A stretch of 34,312 nucleotides of DNA, taken from NCBI GenBank assembly GCA_005792285.1, contig SXSI01000026.1, positions 1 to 34,312 on the forward strand. The letters run 5' to 3'. Both the position numbers and the translations under genes were made by a program. Each line of letters starts with the position of its first letter. Within the stretch, counting starts at the first letter, position 1. Below, one piece after another: positions 16,271-25,824 of the stretch. The notes beneath the pieces are model-generated. The model did no database searches. It had not been told where the DNA came from and saw nothing but the letters and a program-made list of their open reading frames with translations. Source of the DNA: Bacteroidota bacterium. GTDB taxonomy: Bacteria; Bacteroidota; Ignavibacteria; UBA10030; UBA8401.

Positions 16271-18069
16271 TTTTCATTATCAATTGTTAATCTAGCAATT
16301 CTTATTTTCTCCAATTTATTAATCCAATCCGATTTTTCTTTTTGAGTTAATTTCTTCCATAAGTTATTTAATTCTTTTGGATCGGATTTGGTATTGAATA
16401 ATTCTTGTGAAATGTGAGAGCCATCTTTTGTTTCGATATATTTAAAATTTCCTTCAATTAATCCTTCACTGTTTGAAATATCCAACACAAACATTGGAAT
16501 ATTACGCTGTTTATTAATTGGTTGAAGTAATGAATTTCCGGTTTGCAGATATTTTAATTTTATTGAGTCTGAGTTGCCAAGAAATTCTAAAACTGTTGGG
16601 AAAATATCAAGATGTGATGTATTCGTATAAATGTTTTGCATTAACCTTTCTTTTAGTTTTTTCGGAAATGAAGTGGGAGTGTAAATTAATAAAGGAATAT
16701 TTATTTCTTCTTCGTATAAAGATTTTAAATGACCAGAATGATTATGTTCTCCAAATGCTTCACCATGATCCGAAGTAAATATTACTATCGTAGAATCGAG
16801 TAATTTATTTTGCTGGAGTGTAATAAATATTTTTTTTATTATCTCATCCTGTTCAAGAATTGTATTATCGTAAGCATTTACAGAGCGAAGTGTTGAAGGA
16901 TTAAATTCTAAATTACTCATTGCTGAAGTTGTGTATGGATAGTGTGTATTATTAAATCCGATGACTCCGAAAAATTTATTTATTTTGATTTTAGAAAGTT
17001 CGTTTTTAAAAAGGGGAAGCAACCCATTATCGTTGAAAGCCATGTCGTTATAAATTGGTAATCCACTTCTTTCCTGACAAATAAAAGTATCAAATGATGT
17101 ATTGTAAACTTTTTCAATTGAATTACGAGCCATTAATTGTGAGGAGATTAGAAAATTTGTAGTGCCAAACCAATGTTTTGAAAAATCTTGTAAATAAGGA
17201 GTATTTACTCTTCTAAAACTAAAAATCCCAGACATCATTATTGGAACAGAAAATTGTGTTGATACAGCGTTGCTCGTATGATTTTCGAATTTAATTAATT
17301 TATTTTCTTTTAAGAGTGAGTCGAGAAATGGAGTTGTTCCTCTTTCATATCCATAGCAATGTAAATTCTTTTTACGTAAACTTTCGCTAAGTAAAATTAG
17401 AACGTTATATTTTGGTGGAATAATTATTTTTTCTTCGATCTCAAATTTCCTCTGAATGAATCCACGATTCCCTAAAATTGATTTTCCAAAAAATAACTCG
17501 GAAGTAAAATATTTAATTGCAAAGATTGTTGCAGGAGTAACTGAGTAACTTTGTGTATAAAACTTCACATTGTTATTAAAAAATAGGATGACTACAAAAC
17601 TGGCAATAATTAAAACCAAACCCTTTCTAAATTTCCAATTTGTAATTTTGCGAACACTCTTAAGAATTATTAATCCATAAAAAATTGTAAGAAAAACTAA
17701 AACAATGAAATGCCACCATTCGATAGAATTTAAAAGTAAACTAATTGTATTAACAAACTGATTTGCCAGAAACCAAAGTGAATAGTTGTTTGGTAAAACT
17801 CCGAAATAAAGATAATGACTATAGACGATTAGTTGTAAAAGGGCAATCATCAAACCAAAAGAGATTGATAATAATTTTGGGTAAGAGGTTCTACTTATTA
17901 AAAAGAAAATAGAGATATAAAAAACTAATTCGAATATTATAGAAATTGAAAAATTAAGTATCCCATTTGAGTCAATTAAGCTTAGAGATTTCCAACGAAT
18001 TAGAAAATCAGTAAGATAAAATAATGCTGGAAGTAAATAAATTATATATGAAGTTTTCGGTCTAATCAT
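16267..18069 (-). CDS. membrane sulfatase-fold transferase, EptA/LtaS-like
   Basis: A 600-residue inner-membrane protein. Five hydrophobic segments fill residues about 8-165, followed by a periplasmic alkaline-phosphatase-superfamily domain from about residue 220. Metal and catalytic residues can be proposed by comparison with phosphoethanolamine transferases: E229 (LLSES), T271 in VSTQFSVP as nucleophile, and D434-H435 in SDHGEAFGEH with H447 in HSGH. GYERGTTPFLD also fits this group. The likely reaction is transfer of phosphoethanolamine, or a similar phospho-group, to lipid A or another envelope glycan; a lipoteichoic-acid-synthase-like or sulfatase role cannot be excluded. It converges on folA with overlapping stops and is divergent from uppS, 97 nt away. 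Confidence 0.7.
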   Translation of the reverse strand: MIRPKTSYIIYLLPALFYLTDFLIRWKSLSLIDSNGILNFSISIIFELVFYISIFFLISRTSYPKLLSISFGLMIALLQLIVYSHYLYFGVLPNNYSLWFLANQFVNTISLLLNSIEWWHFIVLVFLTIFYGLIILKSVRKITNWKFRKGLVLIIASFVVILFFNNNVKFYTQSYSVTPATIFAIKYFTSELFFGKSILGNRGFIQRKFEIEEKIIIPPKYNVLILLSESLRKKNLHCYGYERGTTPFLDSLLKENKLIKFENHTSNAVSTQFSVPIMMSGIFSFRRVNTPYLQDFSKHWFGTTNFLISSQLMARNSIEKVYNTSFDTFICQERSGLPIYNDMAFNDNGLLPLFKNELSKIKINKFFGVIGFNNTHYPYTTSAMSNLEFNPSTLRSVNAYDNTILEQDEIIKKIFITLQQNKLLDSTIVIFTSDHGEAFGEHNHSGHLKSLYEEEINIPLLIYTPTSFPKKLKERLMQNIYTNTSHLDIFPTVLEFLGNSDSIKLKYLQTGNSLLQPINKQRNIPMFVLDISNSEGLIEGNFKYIETKDGSHISQELFNTKSDPKELNNLWKKLTQKEKSDWINKLEKIRIARLTIDNEN

Positions 18070-18166
18070 TAAATAAAGTGCTTTTATTCATTTGAAATTC
18101 TAACCATATTAGCTTACTTTTAAACTATAAAAAATAGAAATTAATATAAGTTTTGGTTAACCAATT
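18070..18166. promoter_or_regulatory. divergent intergenic region before the envelope operon
   Basis: This AT-rich gap must hold the promoters for the membrane transferase (-) and for the uppS-to-lipM operon (+). No -10/-35 pair stands out. The stretch near 18120-18135 (TTAAACTATAAAAAATAG) could hold a -10 on the + strand. Confidence 0.3.
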
Positions 18167-19003
18167 GTGAAATCACGCGTTAAAGCTACAGGGAAAGATA
18201 AAGATTTACAAGATAATCTTCTGCTTTCGGGTCCTATTCCAAAGCACATTGCAATTATTATGGATGGCAATGGACGATGGGCAAAGAAAAAAGGATTACC
18301 CCGAATTGCTGGACATCGCGAAGGCGTAAATTCTGTTCGCGATATTGTTGAAGTTTGTGGTCAACTTGGTGTTAAATATTTAACTCTTTATGCATTTTCT
18401 ACAGAAAATTGGAAGAGACCAAAAGAAGAAGTTTCTTTATTAATGAGATTGTTGTTAAGTGCTATTCGTGATGAAAAAGATAGATTGCATTCCAATGGCG
18501 TGATTTTAAAAACTATTGGTGAAATTTCAGAACTTCCGAATGCAATTCAAGATGAACTTATTGATGCAATTGAAACTACGAAAAATAACGACGGACTGAC
18601 TTTAATACTTGCTCTTAGTTACAGCGGACGTTGGGATATTACAAATGCTGTAAAGGAAATTTCTAAAAAAGTTAGTGAAGGTACAATTAGTGTAGATTCA
18701 ATTACAGAAGAGACAATTAAAAATTCATTATCAACAAAAAAATATCCGGATCCTGATTTATTGGTTCGAACAAGCGGCGAGTTACGTGTGAGTAATTTTC
18801 TTTTATGGCAGATTGCTTACAGCGAAATTTATATTACACAACTTCACTGGCCAGATTTTAGAAGAAATGCTTTATATGAATCGATCGACTCTTTTCAAAA
18901 AAGAGAAAGAAGATTTGGATTAATAAGTGAACAAGTTAAAAAAAACGGAAAAGAAAAACAGAGCCTTGTCAGTAAAATATTTAAAAGAGTTTCAAATCAT
19001 TAA
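18167..19003 (+). CDS. uppS: isoprenyl (undecaprenyl) diphosphate synthase
   Basis: Cis-prenyltransferase that adds isoprene units to farnesyl diphosphate to make the carrier lipid for peptidoglycan and LPS. The 278 residues include HIAIIMDGNGRWAK with the catalytic D33, AGHREGVNSV, LTLYAFSTENWKRP, ALSYSGRWDI, and the C-terminal RTSGELRVSNFLLWQIAYSE diphosphate-binding segment. The only sensible start is GTG at 18167, because the next in-frame ATG is the M of MDGNG; this leaves an N-terminal extension of about 25 residues. It opens the envelope operon, and its end overlaps the start of bamA. Confidence 0.95.
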   Translation: MKSRVKATGKDKDLQDNLLLSGPIPKHIAIIMDGNGRWAKKKGLPRIAGHREGVNSVRDIVEVCGQLGVKYLTLYAFSTENWKRPKEEVSLLMRLLLSAIRDEKDRLHSNGVILKTIGEISELPNAIQDELIDAIETTKNNDGLTLILALSYSGRWDITNAVKEISKKVSEGTISVDSITEETIKNSLSTKKYPDPDLLVRTSGELRVSNFLLWQIAYSEIYITQLHWPDFRRNALYESIDSFQKRERRFGLISEQVKKNGKEKQSLVSKIFKRVSNH

Positions 19004-21392
19004 AACCAATTTCACATATAAGATTTTTATTATTCTATTTCTAATAATAGGAGTAGAATATTCTGCCTTTTCGCAAGAGGGTTTAAAGGGAATGAAGTCT
19101 TATAAAATTGTTGGTATCTCAGTTGAAGGAAATAAAACAGCCGATCAAATTGCAATTATTGCAAATTCAGGTTTAAAAGTAAATGAAGAAATTTCAATTC
19201 CAAGTGAGCAAACAAGGAATGCAATTGCAAGAATTTGGGCGCTTCGAATATTTTCTGATGTTCAAATTGAAATTGAAAAACTAGTTGGCACTGACGCATA
19301 TCTTCTTATTAAAGTAAGTGAACATCCACGATTAGGAAAAGTTATTTTTAATGGAAATGACGAAGTTGGTGAATCGGATTTCAATAAAAAAATTACTGCT
19401 TTGAAAGGACAAATAATTTCGCCACAGGAAATAAATAAAATTTCTAAACAAATTAAAAATGTTTATGAGGAAGCTGGATTTCTTCAGGCAAATATAACTT
19501 CTAGTTTAATAAAATCGACTGATACTACTACAAAGGATTATTTAGATTTGAAATTTGAAATTGTTGAAGGGGCCGAAGTTAAAATTGAAAAAATAGAGTT
19601 TTTTGGAAATAATGATATAGACGAAGGGGATTTAAAAGGGGCAATGGCGGATACTCATGAAAAAATTTGGTGGAAATTTTGGCAAAGTTCTAAATTTGAA
19701 AAAAAGAAATATATAGATGATAAAAAGAAAGTCGTCCAATTTTTAAAGAAAAAAGGTTATAGAGACGCTGAAATAATTTCTGATTCAACTAATTATGATG
19801 ATTCAAAAGAAAATTTAACTTTAACAATTTATCTTTATACAGGTCCACAATATCGGATTCGAAATATAACTTGGGAAGGAAATACAATCTTTCCATCATC
19901 ACTTCTTGATTTCAGATTAGGTTTTTCAAAAGGTGATCTTTATGATTTTGAAAAATTTGAACAAAACTTAAGAGGCAATCAGGAACAAACAGATGTCTCA
20001 TCACTTTTTCTTGATGCTGGATATTTAACTGTTATGATTGATCCACTTGAAAAAAAATTGACCGGTGATAGTATTGATATTCAAATAAGTGTGAGAGAAA
20101 GAAATCAATTTCGAGTTGGCAAAGTAGAAATTCGTGGCAATACAAAAACTTTTGAAAAAGTAGTTCGTCGAGAATTAAGAATTAGACCGGGAGATTATTT
20201 TAGTCGTTCTGATATTATTAGAAGTATTCGTCAACTTTCAGTTTTAAATTATTTCAATCCTGAAAAAATAAAACCGGATACACGTTTTGTAAGTGATAGT
20301 ACTGTTGATGTTATTTTTGAAGTTGAAGAAAAATCTAGCGACACATTTAATATGTCTGTTGGTTATAGCGAAGCTTGGGGACCAACAGGAATGATTGGTT
20401 TAACTTTTAATAATTTTTCAATCAGCGATCCAATGCGTGGCGGAGAAGGACAAATTTTTAATATCGATTGGCAATTTGGTGAATTGAGTCGTTATCAAAC
20501 TTTTCAAATTTCTTTTAGAGAACCTTGGATGTTTGATTCACCAACTTCATTTGGATTTAGTTTATACGACACAAAACAAAATTTGTATTATAATTTACAG
20601 CAAACCGGTGGAACAATAAGTATCGGTCGACAATTCAGATGGCCGGATGATTTTTTTAGAGGTGATTGGATTTTCAAAGGTCAACGAATAGATTTAAAAC
20701 AAGTTGGATATTTATACGATCGAGTTGGAGTTTCAAGTCAATTTAGTTTAACTCAAATCATTTCTCGAAACAGTATTAACAATCCATTATTTCCATCTGA
20801 TGGAAGTAATATTTCACTTTCAACAGAAGTTTCAGGAGCCCCATTGTTATTGGGAACTTCGGAATATTTAAAAAATCAATTTTCAATAGATTGGTACACA
20901 CCAGTTGCAAATAATGTAAAAATTGCTTTTTATATGGGGTCATCCGTTGGAATTATTTCTCCATATAGAAAATCTTCATATATTCCTCCGATAGAATATT
21001 TCTTCATGGGTGGTACAGGAATTAATTATATTGCGACTACACCATTAAGAGGTTATGAAGATAGATCAGTTGGACCATTAGATCCAACAAATAATAGTAG
21101 AGTTATCCCCGGAACTGTGATGGCGAAGCATACTGCAGAACTTAGATATAATGTTGCACTGAACCCAATTCCGATTTATATTTTGGCATTTGCAGAAGCT
21201 GGAAATGTTTGGGATGGGTTAGCAAACACAAATTTTTATAATTTAAGACGATCTGCTGGACTTGGTGCTCGTTTACACATTAATCCAATTGGAATGGTTG
21301 GCTTTGATTACGGATATGGTTTTGATGGAGTTCTTGGAAGTCGAACACCATCAGGGTGGAAATTCCACTTTCAATTTGGACGAGGATTTTAA
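18927..21392 (+). CDS. bamA: outer-membrane protein assembly factor BamA
   Basis: Omp85 barrel that inserts beta-barrel proteins into the outer membrane. The 821-residue frame has a signal peptide (IFIILFLIIGVEYSAFSQ), five POTRA domains over residues about 60-400 (for example YKIVGISVEGNKTADQ and FRVGKVEIRGNTKTFEKVVRRELRI) and a C-terminal 16-strand barrel with the family's LRGYEDR motif and the terminal aromatic FQFGRGF. The start is uncertain. GTG at 18927 overlaps uppS by 77 nt and leaves a long basic region before the signal peptide; TTG at 18966 gives a shorter, more typical one. No ATG precedes the signal peptide. The genes around it (uppS, skp, lpx) are its common partners. Confidence 0.95.
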   Translation: MNKLKKTEKKNRALSVKYLKEFQIIKTNFTYKIFIILFLIIGVEYSAFSQEGLKGMKSYKIVGISVEGNKTADQIAIIANSGLKVNEEISIPSEQTRNAIARIWALRIFSDVQIEIEKLVGTDAYLLIKVSEHPRLGKVIFNGNDEVGESDFNKKITALKGQIISPQEINKISKQIKNVYEEAGFLQANITSSLIKSTDTTTKDYLDLKFEIVEGAEVKIEKIEFFGNNDIDEGDLKGAMADTHEKIWWKFWQSSKFEKKKYIDDKKKVVQFLKKKGYRDAEIISDSTNYDDSKENLTLTIYLYTGPQYRIRNITWEGNTIFPSSLLDFRLGFSKGDLYDFEKFEQNLRGNQEQTDVSSLFLDAGYLTVMIDPLEKKLTGDSIDIQISVRERNQFRVGKVEIRGNTKTFEKVVRRELRIRPGDYFSRSDIIRSIRQLSVLNYFNPEKIKPDTRFVSDSTVDVIFEVEEKSSDTFNMSVGYSEAWGPTGMIGLTFNNFSISDPMRGGEGQIFNIDWQFGELSRYQTFQISFREPWMFDSPTSFGFSLYDTKQNLYYNLQQTGGTISIGRQFRWPDDFFRGDWIFKGQRIDLKQVGYLYDRVGVSSQFSLTQIISRNSINNPLFPSDGSNISLSTEVSGAPLLLGTSEYLKNQFSIDWYTPVANNVKIAFYMGSSVGIISPYRKSSYIPPIEYFFMGGTGINYIATTPLRGYEDRSVGPLDPTNNSRVIPGTVMAKHTAELRYNVALNPIPIYILAFAEAGNVWDGLANTNFYNLRRSAGLGARLHINPIGMVGFDYGYGFDGVLGSRTPSGWKFHFQFGRGF

Positions 21393-21437
21393 AAAAGTAT
21401 AATTCAATTAATATTCATAAATAAAAAAGAGGTTCAT

Positions 21438-21971
21438 GTGAAAAAAATAATCATTTCAATTTTTCTTTTCTGCTTACTTATTGCTAATAGCACATCATTA
21501 GTAAGTCAAACAAAATTTGGATATGTCAATTCCGATACAATTATAAAAGAACTTCCAGAAGCAGTTGAAGCATCTAAAAAATTGGAAGCAAGTGTAAAAG
21601 ATTGGCAAGATGAAGTAGAAAAAAGAGCAAAACAACTTCAAGTGAAGTATGAAGAATATCAAAAACAACAATTAACAATGAAGGATGATATTAAACAACA
21701 ACGCCAGAAAGCGTTAATTGAAGAAGAACAAAAAATAAATGAATTCCGCCAACAAAAATTTGGCCAACAAGGTGAATTAGCTGTTCAACGTGAACGATTA
21801 ATGGCACCAATAAAAGAAAAAATTTTTAAGGCAATCGATAAAGTTTCAAAAGATCAAAAAATTGATATTGTTTTTGATAAAGCAGGAGACGTTTTGATAC
21901 TTTATGCAGATGCAAAATTAGATCTTACTTATAAAGTTTTAGATTTTTTAAAACGTGGCGAAGTAAAGTAA
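21438..21971 (+). CDS. Skp/OmpH periplasmic chaperone, copy 1
   Basis: Holds unfolded outer-membrane proteins on their way to BamA. The 177 residues show a signal peptide (ending LVSQ), the short FGYVNSDTIIKELPEA strand of the trimer body, a long charged coiled coil (about residues 45-130) that forms the tentacle, and the closing DIVFDKAGDVLILYADAKLDLTYKVLDFL. The start is GTG at 21438 with AAGAGG at 21427-21432. An out-of-frame ATG overlaps it by two bases. It is 45 nt downstream of bamA and 4 nt upstream of a second copy. Confidence 0.92.
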   Translation: MKKIIISIFLFCLLIANSTSLVSQTKFGYVNSDTIIKELPEAVEASKKLEASVKDWQDEVEKRAKQLQVKYEEYQKQQLTMKDDIKQQRQKALIEEEQKINEFRQQKFGQQGELAVQRERLMAPIKEKIFKAIDKVSKDQKIDIVFDKAGDVLILYADAKLDLTYKVLDFLKRGEVK

Positions 21972-21975
21972 TTCA

Positions 21976-22488
21976 ATGAAAGCAAAATTTTTTCTCGTTT
22001 GCATACTTCTATTTCCGGTATTAATATTTTCACAACAGAAGATCGGTTACGTTGTTACAGAAAATATAATGGAGGAATTAACAGAAGCAGTTGATGCCCA
22101 AAAACAATTGGATAATATTACTTCTCAATGGCAAGAACAATTGAAGAAAATGCAAGATGATTCCAAAAAGAAATTTGAAGAATACGATCAGCGTAAATTA
22201 TTTCTTTCTGATAGACGCCGTGATGAAATGGAAAAAGAATTACAGGATTTAGATTCAAAAATTATTGAATTCCGTACACAGAAATTTGGAAATAAAGGTG
22301 AGTTGTTTACTAAACAGAACGATCTTATGAAACCGATTCAGGAAAAAATATTGAAGGCGATAAAATCTGTGGCGGATACCGATGGATATGAATATATTTT
22401 TGATAAAAGTAGTTCGACGTTGCTTTTATATTCGAACGAAAAAAATGATGTTACTCAAAAAGTTATTAGTTATCTAAAAGCAAAATAA
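21976..22488 (+). CDS. Skp/OmpH periplasmic chaperone, copy 2
   Basis: A 170-residue paralogue of the preceding gene with the same plan: signal peptide ending IFSQQ, IGYVVTENIMEELTEA, a long coiled coil rich in Lys, Glu and Gln, and a terminal YEYIFDKSSSTLLLYSNEKNDVTQKVISYL. The two are similar throughout but clearly diverged, so the duplication is old. Tandem OmpH genes next to bamA are common in Bacteroidota and Chlorobi relatives. The two may form mixed trimers or take different clients; nothing here decides that. The ATG at 21976 is 4 nt after the first copy's stop, and lpxD begins 3 nt after its own. Confidence 0.92.
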   Translation: MKAKFFLVCILLFPVLIFSQQKIGYVVTENIMEELTEAVDAQKQLDNITSQWQEQLKKMQDDSKKKFEEYDQRKLFLSDRRRDEMEKELQDLDSKIIEFRTQKFGNKGELFTKQNDLMKPIQEKILKAIKSVADTDGYEYIFDKSSSTLLLYSNEKNDVTQKVISYLKAK

Positions 22489-22491
22489 ATT

Positions 22492-23619
22492 ATGAAAGTT
22501 GAAGAAATAGCTGCATTAGTTAACGGTAATGTTATTGGAGATGCTTCGCTTGAAATAACAGGTACAGCAAAAATTGAACAAGCACAAAAAAACGATTTGT
22601 CTTTTATTTCAAATCAAAAATATGAAAAGTTTTTAACTACTTCTCAATGTGGTGCAGTAATAATAAGTAAAACAATTAATATCTCAGAATTATCCCCACT
22701 TCCACCTGCAGTAATTCAAGTTGACGAACCGTATGTAAGTTTTATTATTGCAATGGAAAAACTTCAACCAGTTTCAGAAAAATTTGTACCTGGAATTCAT
22801 GCAACTGCAATAATCCCAGATTCAACAAAAATCGGCGAGAATTGTTCCATTGGAGCTTATGTAGTTTTAGGTGAGAATGTAACAATTGCTAGTAATGTAG
22901 TTATTCAACATAATTGCGTAATTGAAAATAATTGCGAAATTGGATCTAATTCTATTATTTATTCAAATGTAACAATTAGAGATAAATCAATTATTGGAGA
23001 ACGAGTAATTTTACATCCGGGAATTGTAATTGGCGCAGATGGTTTTGGATTTCTTCCACAAAAAGATGGCACTTATAAAAAAATTCCTCAATTGGGAAGA
23101 GTAATAATTGAAGACGATGTAGAAATTGGTGCAAATTCTTGCATCGATAGAGCAACACTTGGCGAAACTATTATTAAACGTGGAACCAAAATTGATAACT
23201 TAGTACAAGTTGCACATAATGTTGTAATTGGTGAACATACTGGAATTGCCGCGCAAACTGGAATTTCAGGGAGTACAAAAATTGGAAATTTTGTAAAAAT
23301 AGCTGGGCAAGTTGGAATTACTGGCCACTTAGTAATAGGAAATAATATTACTATCGGAGCACAATCGTTAGCATCACACGATTTAAGAAAAGAAGGAGAA
23401 ACCTACTGGGGTTATCCTGCAAAAGAGTCGGCAAGAATGAAACGAATTGAAGCATCATTAAGAAATTTACCTGAAGCATTAAAATTAATTTATGAATTAG
23501 AAAAAGTAGTAGCTACTCTAAAAACAAAAATGACTGCTCCTAAAAAAATTAGAAGAGAACATCAACCACAAAGTAACTCAAGTACATATTCATCAGGTTA
23601 TCCAAACTATAATAGATAA
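22492..23619 (+). CDS. lpxD: UDP-3-O-acylglucosamine N-acyltransferase
   Basis: Third step of lipid A synthesis: adds the N-linked acyl chain to UDP-3-O-acylglucosamine. The 375 residues begin with the uridine-binding domain (about 1-100; [14 protein letters not shown]) and continue as a left-handed parallel helix of hexapeptide repeats. [17 protein letters not shown] contains the catalytic His at H242, and [18 protein letters not shown] is the typical helix end. The C-terminal ~25 residues after the helices are a polar, probably disordered tail ([13 protein letters not shown]) not found in shorter family members. Its stop codon is directly followed by the ATG of lpxC-fabZ. Confidence 0.95.
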   Translation: MKVEEIAALVNGNVIGDASLEITGTAKIEQAQKNDLSFISNQKYEKFLTTSQCGAVIISKTINISELSPLPPAVIQVDEPYVSFIIAMEKLQPVSEKFVPGIHATAIIPDSTKIGENCSIGAYVVLGENVTIASNVVIQHNCVIENNCEIGSNSIIYSNVTIRDKSIIGERVILHPGIVIGADGFGFLPQKDGTYKKIPQLGRVIIEDDVEIGANSCIDRATLGETIIKRGTKIDNLVQVAHNVVIGEHTGIAAQTGISGSTKIGNFVKIAGQVGITGHLVIGNNITIGAQSLASHDLRKEGETYWGYPAKESARMKRIEASLRNLPEALKLIYELEKVVATLKTKMTAPKKIRREHQPQSNSSTYSSGYPNYNR

Positions 23620-25023
23620 ATGTTAGTCCAGCAACGAACTATAAAAAAACCGATTTCATTATCTGGGGTCGGACTTCATACCGGAACAAGTTGTAAAATG
23701 ACTTTTCGTCCGGCTGCAGAAAATTATGGAATTCGATTTCGAAGAGTTGATATTGGTGGAATGCCTGAAGTTCCTGCAGATGTTGATCATGTAATTGACA
23801 CATCAAGAGGAACAACAATTGCAGTTGGTGAAGCTAAAATTCACACAGTGGAACATGTTTTAGCCGCAGTTGCTGGATTGCAAATTGATAATATTATTAT
23901 TGACTTAGATAGTTTTGAGCCACCAATTCTTGATGGAAGTGCAAAACTTTATGTTGAAGCACTTCTCACTTCTGGAATTGAAACTCAACATGCACCAAAA
24001 GATTATTTAGTGATTGATTCTACAGTTCATTATCAAAATGATAAAATGGGAGTTGATATAGTTGCACTTCCATCGAACGATTATCGACTTTCTGTTATGA
24101 TTGATTATAATAATCCAGCATTGGGAAGTCAACACAGTGGATTATTTGATCTTGAAAAAGAATTTATTTCAGAATTTGCAATGTGCAGAACTTTTTGTTT
24201 TCTAAATGAAGTAGAAACTTTGCATAAACAAGGTTTAATAAAAGGTGGAAATGTTGATAATGCAATTGTAATTGTTGATCGTGATTATTCGCCTAAGGAA
24301 CTTGAACAACTCGGGAAAAAATTTGGTCTTTCACATTCAATATTTTTAGGTACTACTGGAGTTCTAAATAATGGTTCATTACTTTTTAAAAATGAACCGG
24401 CCCGACATAAACTTTTAGATATGATTGGAGATTTAGCTTTAATTGGAGTTCCATTAAAAGCACAAATTTTAGCAGCGCGTCCTGGACATGCGAACAATAT
24501 TGAGTTTGCAAAAAAAATCAGAAAATTATATCAACAGAAAAAAATAATTAAAAAATATCAATACGAGAAAAAAGAGGGAGTTGTATTTGATATAAATGCA
24601 CTTCATAGAATTCTTCCTCATCGATATCCATTTTTATTAATTGATAAAGTTGTAGATTTCCAATTAAATGAAAAAATAGTTGCAATTAAAAATGTATCCA
24701 TCAACGAAAATTATTTTCAGGGACATTTTCCAGGTTCACCAATTATGCCGGGAGTTTTAATTATTGAAGGAATGGCACAAGCTGGAGGAGTTCTATTATT
24801 AGATGGTTCTACTGACCAGCAATCTAAACTTGTTTATTTTCTTGGAATTAATAATGCAAAATTCAGAAAAACTGTAATTCCTGGAGATCAACTTAGATTT
24901 GAAGTTACAATGGTTAATCGTAAACAAAAGATATGCGTTTTAAGAGGTGAAGCATATGTTGGTTCCGAACTCGTTGCCGAAGCAGAAATGATGGCGAGTT
25001 TAATGGATCGTCCAAAAATTTAA
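23620..25023 (+). CDS. lpxC/fabZ: bifunctional LpxC deacetylase / FabZ dehydratase
   Basis: Fusion of two enzymes in 467 residues. Residues 1-about 305 are the zinc deacetylase LpxC, the committed step of lipid A synthesis: H79 (HTVEH), H263 and D267 (HKLLDMIGD) as zinc ligands and H290 (RPGH) as general acid/base. Residues about 315-467 are the 3-hydroxyacyl-ACP dehydratase FabZ with H334 (LPHRYPFLLIDKV) and E383 (PGVLIIEGMAQAGG). The two compete for the hydroxyacyl-ACP pool, so fusion fixes their ratio. This fusion is known from Bacteroidota and Chlorobi relatives and supports that placement. The linker (residues 305-320) is very Lys-rich. The ATG directly abuts the lpxD stop. Confidence 0.96.
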   Translation: MLVQQRTIKKPISLSGVGLHTGTSCKMTFRPAAENYGIRFRRVDIGGMPEVPADVDHVIDTSRGTTIAVGEAKIHTVEHVLAAVAGLQIDNIIIDLDSFEPPILDGSAKLYVEALLTSGIETQHAPKDYLVIDSTVHYQNDKMGVDIVALPSNDYRLSVMIDYNNPALGSQHSGLFDLEKEFISEFAMCRTFCFLNEVETLHKQGLIKGGNVDNAIVIVDRDYSPKELEQLGKKFGLSHSIFLGTTGVLNNGSLLFKNEPARHKLLDMIGDLALIGVPLKAQILAARPGHANNIEFAKKIRKLYQQKKIIKKYQYEKKEGVVFDINALHRILPHRYPFLLIDKVVDFQLNEKIVAIKNVSINENYFQGHFPGSPIMPGVLIIEGMAQAGGVLLLDGSTDQQSKLVYFLGINNAKFRKTVIPGDQLRFEVTMVNRKQKICVLRGEAYVGSELVAEAEMMASLMDRPKI

Positions 25024-25030
25024 TTTTTAA

Positions 25031-25822
25031 ATGAGTACTTCAGTACACTCATCTGCAATAGTAAATCCAAAAGCAAAATTAGGTAACAATGTTTCAATCG
25101 GAGCATATTCAATAATTGAAGCAGATGTAATTATTGATGACAACACTTCGATTTCTTCAAATGTATTAATTGATAACGGTGCGAGAATTGGAAAAGAATG
25201 TATCATTCACAAAGGAGCTGTAGTTTCTACTCCACCCCAAGATTTAAAATATGCAAATGAAAAAACAATTTTTACACTTGGTGATAAAACTGTAGTTCGG
25301 GAATTTTGTACTTTAAATCGCGGAACAAAAGAAACCGGTTCTTCTTCAGTTGGAAGTAATTGTTTGTTGATGGCTTATGTTCATGTTGCACACGATTGTG
25401 TAGTTGGAAATAATGTAATTCTCGCGAATGCAGTTCAACTTGGTGGTCATGTAACTGTGGAAGATTGGGTAATTATTGGCGGAACTTCTCCCATTCATCA
25501 ATTTTGTAAAATCGCTCAGCATGTTATGATTGGTGGAAATTTTCGTGCGGTAAAAGATGTTCCTCCATATATAGTTGCCGGTGGTGAACCACTTTGTTTT
25601 GAAGGATTAAATAATATTGGACTTCGTCGTCGTGGTTTTAGTCGGGAATCAATTGATGCAATTGCTGAAGCATATCGATTACTTTACAATTCTTCTATGA
25701 ATGTTACTCAAGCATCGAAAGTTATTGAAGAAAAATTAGGAAGTTTTAATGAAGTTCAAAATATTTTAAAATTTATTAAAGAAAGTACACGCGGAATAAT
25801 CGGTACACGCAGAAGGATTTAA
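25031..25822 (+). CDS. lpxA: UDP-N-acetylglucosamine acyltransferase
   Basis: First step of lipid A synthesis. The 263 residues match the family length (262 in E. coli). Hexapeptide repeats run from IVNPKAKLGNNVSIGAY through about residue 185. H121 in HVAHDCVVG is the catalytic base. The stretch VVREFCTLNRGT and GLNNIGLRRRGFS, followed by the helical C-terminal bundle, are usual. The gene completes the lpxD-lpxC/fabZ-lpxA order, 7 nt after the fusion gene. Confidence 0.96.
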   Translation: MSTSVHSSAIVNPKAKLGNNVSIGAYSIIEADVIIDDNTSISSNVLIDNGARIGKECIIHKGAVVSTPPQDLKYANEKTIFTLGDKTVVREFCTLNRGTKETGSSSVGSNCLLMAYVHVAHDCVVGNNVILANAVQLGGHVTVEDWVIIGGTSPIHQFCKIAQHVMIGGNFRAVKDVPPYIVAGGEPLCFEGLNNIGLRRRGFSRESIDAIAEAYRLLYNSSMNVTQASKVIEEKLGSFNEVQNILKFIKESTRGIIGTRRRI

Positions 25823-25824
25823 AA

